A model generated the notes under the pieces. The model saw only the letters and a program-made list of their open reading frames with translations. It ran no database searches and was not told the origin of the DNA. DNA of 12,228 nt from Bacteroidia bacterium. GTDB lineage: Bacteria > Bacteroidota > Bacteroidia > Flavobacteriales > Flavobacteriaceae. The stretch's first letter is position 1; the number at the start of each line of letters is the position of its first letter. A program made the translations under genes and the position numbers. Positions 1 to 6,136 of the stretch are shown piece after piece. The DNA is taken from positions 1-12,228 of the forward strand of contig JAUIJW010000051.1 of the NCBI GenBank assembly GCA_030431085.1, in the 5' to 3' direction.

Positions 1-1358
1 CTAATGGCGAAGCTGCCATTATAGACCCGCTAAGAGAGACCCAGCCTTATCTAGAAATGGCTGAAGCCGATAATGCCAAAATAAAATATATTTTTTTAAC
101 TCATTTCCATGCTGATTTTGTTTCAGGTCAATACGATTTGGCTCAAAAAACAGGTGCAAAAATAATTTTTGGTCCAAATGCAACGGCAGAATATGAAATT
201 TACAATGGTAAGGATGGCGAAAAATTCAGTCTTGGTAATATTACCTTACAACTATTACATACACCAGGTCATACCATGGAATCATCATCTTATCTATTAA
301 TTGATGAAAAGGGCAATACTCCATATATCTTTACTGGTGATTGTTTATTTATTGGTGATGTTGGTAGGCCAGACTTAGCTGTAAAATCCGACCTATCTGA
401 GGAAGATTTAGCCGGTCATTTATACGACTCTTTAAGAAATAAAATCATGCCATTACCAGATGATATCATCATCTACCCTAATCATGGTGCCGGTTCTGCC
501 TGTGGTAAAAATATGAGTAAAGAAACCTTTGATACATTAGGTCATCAAAAAAAGGTAAACTATGCTTTACAGGGCAATTTAACGCGTGAGGCCTTCATCA
601 AAGAAATTACTACAGGATTAATGCCTCCGCCTCAATATTTTCCTGCCAATGTAAAAATGAACAAATCTATCAATACGAATATCGATACTATTTTACATCA
701 AGGCACCACACCTCTAGATCCTGATACATTTAAAGAATTAAGTCAACAAAAAGATGTGTTGGTGATAGATACAAGACCTGTTAAAGAAGTCATTGAAAGT
801 GGCACCGTACCTAATGCTTGGTTTATTGGTATCGATGGTGCATTTGCCCCATGGGTAGGAGCTTTAATTAAAGATGTTCAACAGAAAATTATCTTTATCG
901 CGGATGAAACTCGTATTCAAGAAATTGTAACAAGGTTTTCTAGAGTGGGATATGATAATGTACAGGGCTATTTATTGGGCGGTATAAAAAACTGGATAGA
1001 TCACCATAACGACGTTGAAATCATTCATTCAATTACTGCGGAGGAGTTTACTCAAAAAATGAAAAGTAATACTATTGAAAATCCACTAGATGTAAGAAAA
1101 CCATCAGAATATACTGCAGAGCATGTGGTTGGTGTTGATAATTTTCCTTTAGATTTTATTCATCAAAATTTTTCTGAAATAAATCCTAATAAAACCTATT
1201 ATTTACATTGTGCCGGAGGTTATAGATCGTTAATTGCAGCAAGTATTTTTAAAGCCAATGGTGTCTATAATGTTGTAGATGTGCAGGGCGGATTTGGTGC
1301 TATCAAAAAAACGGATATTCCATTAACAAAATATGTTTGTCCAACTACATTAAAATAA
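1..1358 (+). CDS. MBL-fold hydrolase fused to two rhodanese domains (5' end outside window)
   Basis: This is a persulfide dioxygenase-like (ETHE1/Blh-type) metallo-hydrolase with C-terminal rhodanese domains. The reading frame is open from base 3, upstream of the first ATG at 57, and encodes NGEAAIIDPLRE, typical of the family's N-terminal strand, so the true start lies outside the window. Numbering from the ATG at 57, the MBL metal motif is HFHADF (16-21), with HTPGH at 68-72, FTGD at 92-95 and PNHGAGSACG at 141-150. Rhodanese 1 (about 222-318) has IADETR where the active-site Cys loop should be, so it is probably inactive. Rhodanese 2 (about 328-428) keeps CAGGYRS with Cys385. The family oxidises glutathione persulfide or moves sulfane sulfur; the exact substrate here is unknown. 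The last His of the usual HxHxDH is Phe. A rhodanese lipoprotein gene starts 5 bases after the stop. Confidence 0.9.
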   Translation, partial: NGEAAIIDPLRETQPYLEMAEADNAKIKYIFLTHFHADFVSGQYDLAQKTGAKIIFGPNATAEYEIYNGKDGEKFSLGNITLQLLHTPGHTMESSSYLLIDEKGNTPYIFTGDCLFIGDVGRPDLAVKSDLSEEDLAGHLYDSLRNKIMPLPDDIIIYPNHGAGSACGKNMSKETFDTLGHQKKVNYALQGNLTREAFIKEITTGLMPPPQYFPANVKMNKSINTNIDTILHQGTTPLDPDTFKELSQQKDVLVIDTRPVKEVIESGTVPNAWFIGIDGAFAPWVGALIKDVQQKIIFIADETRIQEIVTRFSRVGYDNVQGYLLGGIKNWIDHHNDVEIIHSITAEEFTQKMKSNTIENPLDVRKPSEYTAEHVVGVDNFPLDFIHQNFSEINPNKTYYLHCAGGYRSLIAASIFKANGVYNVVDVQGGFGAIKKTDIPLTKYVCPTTLK

Positions 1359-1363
1359 ATCTT

Positions 1364-1753
1364 ATGAAAAAATTAACCCTATTACTGGCTTTTATTACGG
1401 TTTCAACAATATTCACCAGTTGTGCTCAAAAAAGAGATAAAACTGTTGAAAGTATTACAGCTAAAGAACTACATCAAAAACAAAATGGCATTGTATTAAT
1501 TGATGTTAGAACTCCCGAAGAATTTGCAGATGGCTATATCAAAAATGCAAAAAACATCAATTTTTATGATGATAGCTTTATGAATAAAATAAATAAATTA
1601 GACAAAAAACAACCTGTATATATTTATTGTAAAAAAGGTGGTAGAAGCGCAAAGGCAGCTCAAAAATTAAAAGCTGCTGGGTTTGAAAAGGTCTACGATT
1701 TAGAAGGTGGTATCTCTCAATGGAAAGATGACAATTTTGAATTAGTGAAATAA
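1364..1753 (+). CDS. Rhodanese-like lipoprotein
   Basis: A single-domain rhodanese of 129 residues. The ATG at 1364 gives MKKLTLLLAF plus a hydrophobic stretch and the lipobox FTSC with Cys20, so it should be a lipid-anchored envelope protein. An in-frame TTG at 1337 would bury this signal peptide and overlap the upstream gene, so it was not chosen. The rhodanese fold runs from about residue 30: LIDVRTPEEF at 45-54, active loop CKKGGRS with Cys89 at 89-95, and the closing LEGGISQW near the C-terminus. Rhodaneses carry sulfane sulfur as a cysteine persulfide. The gene sits 5 bases behind the MBL-rhodanese gene and is almost certainly co-transcribed with it, suggesting an envelope partner in the same sulfur chemistry. 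The physiological substrate is not known. Confidence 0.9.
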   Translation: MKKLTLLLAFITVSTIFTSCAQKRDKTVESITAKELHQKQNGIVLIDVRTPEEFADGYIKNAKNINFYDDSFMNKINKLDKKQPVYIYCKKGGRSAKAAQKLKAAGFEKVYDLEGGISQWKDDNFELVK

Positions 1754-1772
1754 TATCGTACTAGAAACAAAT

Positions 1773-1812
1773 AAAAAAGCCAACTAATAAAACATAACTA
1801 GTTGGCTTTTTT
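1773..1812. terminator. Bidirectional intrinsic terminator between convergent genes
   Basis: A perfect inverted repeat has arms at 1773-1786 (A-tract then GCCAACTA) and 1799-1812 (TAGTTGGC then T-tract), with a 12-base loop. The A-tract on one side and T-tract on the other make it functional in both directions. It serves the rhodanese gene ending at 1753 and the receptor gene ending at 1818. Confidence 0.9.
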
Positions 1813-1817
1813 TATAC

Positions 1818-4010
1818 TTAAAATTTTAAATTAACACCTACAAGAAAATTAATTGTAGCCTGAGGATAGTAGCCCGCTCCTGTAATAGTGGTTACATTAT
1901 TGGGGTCTGACCAATCATCATCATAGGTATAGAAATAGCCATTTGATACATATTTGGTATTAAACAGGTTATTGACTAATCCAGAAAACGTAATGGTTTT
2001 AAACAATTTATTTGGATTAATGGTATAGGTAACACTTAGATCGTTTACAAAATAGGCGTCTAATTTAGAATCTTCGTGCTCTATATTACTCATATATTGC
2101 TCGCCAACATACTTAGACAAAAAGCTAATATTTAACCCTTGTAATGGCGCATAAGCAATATTACTTCCTGCTACCACACTTGGCGAATAAGATAAATCTG
2201 TATTACCATAATCTGTTAAAATACCATCCCATTTATAGTGTTTATCAATATTTTTATTAGTACTTAAAGCCATGTTTGGTTGCCACGTTAACCGGTCTAC
2301 AATTTTTATGGCCGCATCAATTTCTAAGCCTAAGCGATAGCTCTCTCCAATGTTTTGAGAAATAGGGTTTCCTACGTTATCGATTTGGCCGGTTAAAACC
2401 AACTGATCTCTATAAAACATATAATATAAATTGGTGTTTAATTTTATGGTATTGGATGCATATTTCCATCCCAACTCAAAATCATCTAGAGATTCTGGCT
2501 TTACATCTGGAAAAGCTTGATAATCTGCCCTTTTCGGTTCTTTATGGGCTTTGGCATACGAGAAATAAAAATTGCTGCGATCTAAAAAATAATTTACCCC
2601 AAACTTTGGGTTAAAAAATTGATTATCGTCATCAACATTAAATGCTACAGGGCCTTCATCAAAACCTTCAACGGTATAGCTAATCCCTCTATATTGTAGG
2701 TCTGCAAATAAACTCCAACGATCGTTAATACTATAATCCGCCTTAGCGAATATGTTAAAGTCGGTTTTTCTAGCCTCATTTTCATAAAACCTGTCTTCTG
2801 GTGCTACACTTCCATACTGTGCCCAAATTACATCACCAAAATGATCTCCTTCATAAATATTATAACCTCCGCCCAAGATTAGATGGACTTGATCAAAATT
2901 TTTCAAGACAGAAAAAGTGGTACCATAGAAATCGTTATCTAACCACTTTCTTTGGGTTAGATCTGTACTTTCAATCAACTCACCATCTACAACAATAGGC
3001 GTATAGCCGTACATTGAAAAATCGGCATCGTTTTCGTATTGTTCGTAAAACCCTTTTCCTTTGGTATAATGAAATGCCAAGTTACCGGTCCATTCATTTC
3101 CAAAATCATGGTTAATATGTAATTGGTAATGATCTTGCTGATAATCATCTACTTGATTATCGTAAAACCCTACTAAATTGCCATTTTCATCATAAATTTC
3201 ACCCGCTGGATTGTAGGTTCTATCGTTTTCTAAAGTGGTCTTATCAATACCATACCATGATTGGTAAGTACGCTCTTTACCGCCAAAAGCTAAGACTTTG
3301 ATTAGGGTATTGTCATTGTAAAAGTTTCCTGACAAGAAAAAAGATTTTAAGTCGGATGATGCTCTATCAATATATCCATCTGAAGTAATTTTTGAAACCC
3401 TTCCAGAAAATTCTGCCTTAAAATCACCATTTAGATTGAGTGCTCCAGTACCAAACTGTAAGGTTGACTTTAAAGTATTAAACGACCCTCCAGAAATGGC
3501 TACCTCAGCGAAAGCTTTTTCTCTTATACCGTTGGTAGACATACTCAAACTGGCACCAAAAGCAGCCGCTCCGTTAGTAGAGGCTCCTACGCCACGTTGT
3601 AATTGCACGCTTTGTGTACTACTAACAAAATCTGGCATATTTACCCAAAATACACCGTGCGATTCACTATCATTTACTGGAATACCGTTAATGGTTACGT
3701 TAACTCTAGAAGCATCACTACCTCTTACCCTTATACCTGTATAACCAATTCCGGCACCAGCATCTGATGTCGTCACTACCCCTGGCAAAAAATTGAGTAA
3801 AAAAGGAATGTCTTGCCCTAAATTACGTTCTTCTAACTCTTCTTTAGTAATGTTGCTTTGTGTAAAAGGTGCATTTTTATCTACCCTCGTGGCTTTTACC
3901 AAAACCTCATCAAGGTTAATGGTATCTTTCGAAATATCTGTTTGATCTTGTGCATAAATTGTTGCGGTTATACACCAAACCGTTAATAGCAATAATAATT
4001 TATTTTTCAT
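1818..4010 (-). CDS. TonB-dependent outer-membrane receptor, probable thiamine receptor (OMthi type)
   Basis: A 730-residue TonB-dependent receptor. It starts with a signal peptide (cleavage likely after TIYA, near residue 20) and a TonB-box-like segment INLDEVLVKAT near residues 31-41. A plug domain follows (about 45-160) with GIGYTGIRVRGSD and VNVTINGIPVNDSES. The remainder is a beta-barrel ending in the aromatic terminus GVNLKF. There is no N-terminal carboxypeptidase-like domain, so this is not a SusC-type protein. The leader carries a TPP riboswitch, which strongly suggests thiamine or a thiamine phosphate as substrate. This matches the riboswitch-controlled thiamine receptors described in Bacteroides. 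Upstream lie genes for a PnuC-type transporter, a thiamine-binding protein and a kinase. The start is fixed by an unusually good Shine-Dalgarno AAAAGGAG at 4023-4016, and the signal peptide begins at that ATG. Substrate assignment is inference from regulation and context. Confidence 0.9.
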   Translation of the reverse strand: MKNKLLLLLTVWCITATIYAQDQTDISKDTINLDEVLVKATRVDKNAPFTQSNITKEELEERNLGQDIPFLLNFLPGVVTTSDAGAGIGYTGIRVRGSDASRVNVTINGIPVNDSESHGVFWVNMPDFVSSTQSVQLQRGVGASTNGAAAFGASLSMSTNGIREKAFAEVAISGGSFNTLKSTLQFGTGALNLNGDFKAEFSGRVSKITSDGYIDRASSDLKSFFLSGNFYNDNTLIKVLAFGGKERTYQSWYGIDKTTLENDRTYNPAGEIYDENGNLVGFYDNQVDDYQQDHYQLHINHDFGNEWTGNLAFHYTKGKGFYEQYENDADFSMYGYTPIVVDGELIESTDLTQRKWLDNDFYGTTFSVLKNFDQVHLILGGGYNIYEGDHFGDVIWAQYGSVAPEDRFYENEARKTDFNIFAKADYSINDRWSLFADLQYRGISYTVEGFDEGPVAFNVDDDNQFFNPKFGVNYFLDRSNFYFSYAKAHKEPKRADYQAFPDVKPESLDDFELGWKYASNTIKLNTNLYYMFYRDQLVLTGQIDNVGNPISQNIGESYRLGLEIDAAIKIVDRLTWQPNMALSTNKNIDKHYKWDGILTDYGNTDLSYSPSVVAGSNIAYAPLQGLNISFLSKYVGEQYMSNIEHEDSKLDAYFVNDLSVTYTINPNKLFKTITFSGLVNNLFNTKYVSNGYFYTYDDDWSDPNNVTTITGAGYYPQATINFLVGVNLKF

Positions 4011-4014
4011 AATA

Positions 4015-4059
4015 ACTCCTTTTGCGGAATAGTAATTAATGTTACGAATAAAAAGGAGT
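4015..4059 (-). promoter_or_regulatory. SD-sequestering hairpin (riboswitch expression platform)
   Basis: Read on the minus strand, ACTCCTTTT (4059-4051) is perfectly complementary to AAAAGGAGT (4023-4015). The second arm contains the Shine-Dalgarno sequence, five to six bases before the ATG at 4010. The loop is 27 bases. Pairing would hide the ribosome binding site. The anti-SD arm can also pair with the 5' side of the TPP aptamer (4239-4230), giving a plausible on/off switch at translation. A separate short hairpin (4089-4107, CCTAAAA/TTTTAGG) lies between aptamer and this element. Confidence 0.65.
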
Positions 4060-4088
4060 GAAATTCGTTGTGCACATAGTATGCCCAG

Positions 4089-4107
4089 CCTAAAATAGCG
4101 TTTTAGG
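4089..4107 (-). promoter_or_regulatory. Short hairpin just 3' of the TPP aptamer
   Basis: A perfect seven-base inverted repeat (arms 4089-4095 and 4101-4107, loop 4096-4100) directly follows the conserved GGGA of the aptamer on the minus strand. No T-tract follows it, so it is not an ordinary terminator. It may be part of the switching region or may stack below the aptamer. Its role is not known. Confidence 0.45.
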
Positions 4108-4241
4108 TGTCCCTTAGCAGCATTACCTGCTCAGGTTCAATGGGTATAATCTCAGCCTTTTTTAAAGAAATAAAAATTGAGTAAAATCATTTAATATTGT
4201 ACAAAACCTCAACTTATTTCTCTTAAAAGCACCCCTTTTAA
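4108..4241 (-). ncRNA. TPP riboswitch (THI element) with long P3 stem
   Basis: The minus strand carries the conserved TPP aptamer cores in order: GGGGTGC (4235-4229), GGCTGAGA (about 4157-4150), ACCC (4144-4141), TTGAACCTGA, then GGTAATGCTGC and AGGGA near 4114-4110. P2 forms from GGGT and ACCC. P3 is unusually long: the segment at 4229-4208 is largely complementary to 4181-4157, giving about 20 or more pairs with small bulges, closed by a loop of about 26 bases. TPP binding normally lowers expression of the downstream gene, here the TonB receptor starting at 4010. The 3' leader holds an SD-sequestering arm, which points to translational control. Confidence 0.93.
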
Positions 4242-4249
4242 GATTGCTG

Positions 4250-4282
4250 CAAAAGTAATCAAGTTTTTTGACTTAAAACAAA
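4250..4282 (-). promoter_or_regulatory. Bacteroidota-type promoter for the riboswitch and TonB receptor
   Basis: On the minus strand, TTTG (4282-4279) is followed after 21 bases by TACTTTTG (4257-4250), an exact match to TAnnTTTG. Spacing fits the flavobacterial TTG-N17-23-TAnnTTTG consensus. The predicted transcript start falls near 4244, just before the aptamer, so the receptor has its own promoter directly after the ArfB-like gene's stop codon. Confidence 0.7.
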
Positions 4283-4285
4283 TAA

Positions 4286-4690
4286 TTAATCTAATTTTGG
4301 TTTAGTCCGAAGGGCTTTTTTTACAGTTTGCATTTTCTTAGCCTTTAAACGCTTCTCTTTTTTGGCTTTACTTGGCTTGGTAGGTTTTCTTTCTTTAGGT
4401 ACCGCTAAATTGTTTTTTAGTAGCTCAAATAACTTTTCAATAGCAAGTGTTTTATTGGTATGCTGACTTCTACTTTCTTCACAAAACAAAATTAATTCGC
4501 CAGACTTATTAATCTTATTCTTGAGTTTCTCTAATAGTCGTTGTTTTTCAATTTCGGTCAAGCCGGATGAGTTTTCTATTGCAAAAGCTACTTCAACTTT
4601 TGAAGAGACCTTATTGGCGTGCTGGCCTCCAGGCCCTCCACTACGAACCGCCTTAAACTGTAGTTCTTTTAAAATAGTTGACCTGTTCAT
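4286..4690 (-). CDS. arfB: ArfB-like alternative ribosome rescue factor / peptidyl-tRNA hydrolase
   Basis: A 134-residue class I release factor-like protein without a codon-recognition domain. The catalytic GGQ is in the motif SGGPGGQHANKVSSKVE starting at residue 17, with GGQ at 21-23. The C-terminal tail (about 96-132) is rich in Lys and Arg, like the tail of ArfB (YaeJ) that enters the empty mRNA channel of stalled ribosomes. Length is close to the 140 residues of E. coli ArfB. The family hydrolyses peptidyl-tRNA on ribosomes stalled without a stop codon. The ATG lies one base after the stop of the kinase gene, so it is the last gene of the six-gene run. It has no obvious link to vitamin uptake and is probably carried along in the operon. 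Confidence 0.93.
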   Translation of the reverse strand: MNRSTILKELQFKAVRSGGPGGQHANKVSSKVEVAFAIENSSGLTEIEKQRLLEKLKNKINKSGELILFCEESRSQHTNKTLAIEKLFELLKNNLAVPKERKPTKPSKAKKEKRLKAKKMQTVKKALRTKPKLD

Positions 4691-4691
4691 T

Positions 4692-5294
4692 TTAAGGTTT
4701 TAAACGACTTGAATATTGATCTAAGTTACTGCGTTTCCTTAAAATAATATCAATGGCATTTACGGCCTTGGTGAGTCTATCTTTAACGCTTCCTTTTAAA
4801 ACAATATAATTTTTATTGTTGTGATCTAAAGCACTTTTAAATGCTGCAAACATTTCTTCTCTTTGCTCTGGTCTATCTCTTAAATCATCAGCCTCCCAGG
4901 GTGTATCGATATAAGTTAATAGATATAAATCATACTGATTACTTAGCGCAGCCTGATTTAGTGTCTGGTCTACATAACCTCCGTAATAGGCCTCTGAATA
5001 TACTTTGGTTTCTAATAAATCTGTATCACAAATGAGTACTTTATCTGCTTTTTTAGCCAATGTGTTTTCTAAGTGCACCTGCCCATAAGCGATGGGCAGT
5101 AAATCTTTTTGCTCACAAGTTTTTCGTTCGTTATTCCATTTTTTTTGCAGGTACTCTCTGGCATATTCCGGTACCCAAACCGTATTATAATGTCGGGCTA
5201 AAAGCTCAGATAAAGTGGTTTTACCTGTTGATTCGGGCCCGAATAAAACTACTTTTACGAGGTTTGCAGATTGTTGTTTAAGTGTTTTTTCCAT
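4692..5294 (-). CDS. NadR-type P-loop kinase, candidate thiamine-trapping kinase
   Basis: A 200-residue P-loop protein of the AAA_28 / NadR ribosylnicotinamide kinase type. Walker A is GPESTGKT at 19-26. NadR-like features follow: VPEYAREYL (41-49), the acidic CDTDLLETKVY motif (89-99), and the lid-like WEADDLRDRPEQREEMF (133-149). It lacks the N-terminal HTH and NMN adenylyltransferase domains of full NadR. Homologues next to PnuC are usually annotated as nicotinamide riboside kinases. Here the gene overlaps the transporter gene by 40 bases, which sits by a thiamine-binding protein gene and a TPP-controlled receptor. A role in phosphorylating imported thiamine is therefore plausible, but this is inference. 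The first ATG is the only start that keeps the whole P-loop region. Confidence 0.8.
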   Translation of the reverse strand: MEKTLKQQSANLVKVVLFGPESTGKTTLSELLARHYNTVWVPEYAREYLQKKWNNERKTCEQKDLLPIAYGQVHLENTLAKKADKVLICDTDLLETKVYSEAYYGGYVDQTLNQAALSNQYDLYLLTYIDTPWEADDLRDRPEQREEMFAAFKSALDHNNKNYIVLKGSVKDRLTKAVNAIDIILRKRSNLDQYSSRLKP

Positions 5295-5887
5295 GCGATA
5301 TATCCAGAAATGGCAATAAAGGTAAACAATAGATATTGGAAAGATGTAAAAGTGAGCCCTTTATAAAAATACAGCGGTACTGAAATTAAATCTCCAATAA
5401 TCCAATAGGTCCAATTTTCTAATTTCTTTTTAGCCATCAACCACATCCCCACAAAAAATATAGCGGTGGTAAAAGTATCTACATAGGCTGTCCATGTATT
5501 AAATTTACCATTGACCTGATATACAATAATAACAAAAAGCATGGTTGCAATAAATATTAAAGCACTCCAGAGGTGTTCTTTTGGGGTGGTTTTAGTAATG
5601 GGTACTTCTTGGTTATTAGCATCTGTTCTAGACCAATAATACCAACCATAGATACTCATTACAAAATAATAAGCGTTGATGAACATATCGCCTAAAAGTC
5701 CGTATACCCAAAGAATATAGACAAAAATAGCTGTACTAATAATACCTGTTGGGTATACAAAAATATGCTCTTTCTTAGCAAACCATACGCTTAAAAATCC
5801 GAAAAAAACACCAATCAATTCTAACACCAACAAATGGGTTGGTGTATCTTGGTATTGCGAAAACAACCAATCAAAAATGTGGCTCAT
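5255..5887 (-). CDS. pnuC: PnuC-family vitamin transporter, probably thiamine-specific (PnuT)
   Basis: A 210-residue integral membrane protein with about seven hydrophobic segments, the usual PnuC size and topology (full-length SWEET-like fold). Family signatures are NAYYFVMSIYGWYYW (71-85) and the WxxWxxxD motif at 159-166, followed by SVPLYFYKG. PnuC proteins move unphosphorylated vitamins by facilitated diffusion, with direction given by a cytosolic kinase. Family members are specific for nicotinamide riboside (PnuC), riboflavin (PnuX) or thiamine (PnuT). Neighbouring genes for a thiamine-binding protein and a TPP-regulated receptor favour thiamine. The start overlaps the thiamine-binding gene by 17 bases and the end overlaps the kinase gene by 40 bases, implying coupled translation. 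Specificity cannot be read with certainty from sequence. Confidence 0.88.
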   Translation of the reverse strand: MSHIFDWLFSQYQDTPTHLLVLELIGVFFGFLSVWFAKKEHIFVYPTGIISTAIFVYILWVYGLLGDMFINAYYFVMSIYGWYYWSRTDANNQEVPITKTTPKEHLWSALIFIATMLFVIIVYQVNGKFNTWTAYVDTFTTAIFFVGMWLMAKKKLENWTYWIIGDLISVPLYFYKGLTFTSFQYLLFTFIAISGYIAWKKHLNNNLQTS

Positions 5888-6131
5888 AATCGTAGCGATC
5901 TGTTTTTACAATTTTCATTAAAATAACACCTCTTTGCATCAGCTCTAACGATTCTTTAAGTTCTGTTTGAAGTATGGGCATAACCTGATTGTAGGCGCCG
6001 TAAACTTGTGTACTTAAAGGGTTCTCTTTAATTTTTAAACCAGATTCTCTTAGCTTTTTGATAAAAGCAATAATTGGTGTTTCATAATCATCTTGTAAAG
6101 GGGTTACGGTTAATTCTACAGAAATTTCCAT
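5871..6131 (-). CDS. YkoF/MTH1187-family thiamine-binding protein
   Basis: An 86-residue cytosolic protein matching the thiamine-binding family PF01910 (formerly DUF77). An N-terminal strand MEISVELTVTPL is followed by a helix, SGLKIKENPLSTQVYG (30-45), a helix with MPILQTELKESLELMQRG, and a final strand ILMKIVKTDRYD. This is the betaalphabeta ferredoxin-like pattern of MTH1187, TM0486 and the halves of YkoF, which bind thiamine in the cytosol. No signal peptide is present. The gene starts 5 bases after the GGGP synthase stop and overlaps the transporter gene by 17 bases. A role as an intracellular thiamine carrier or sensor beside the permease is likely; no enzymatic activity is expected. 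Confidence 0.82.
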   Translation of the reverse strand: MEISVELTVTPLQDDYETPIIAFIKKLRESGLKIKENPLSTQVYGAYNQVMPILQTELKESLELMQRGVILMKIVKTDRYDYEPHF

Positions 6132-6136
6132 TGTTG

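Noticed and set aside
2801..3744. Two open frames opposite the TonB receptor gene
   Set aside because: Both are antisense shadows without signal, start-site or domain support.
4089..4107. Riboswitch transcription terminator
   Set aside because: The hairpin has an AT-rich seven-pair stem and no following T-tract on the minus strand, so translational control through the SD is favoured.
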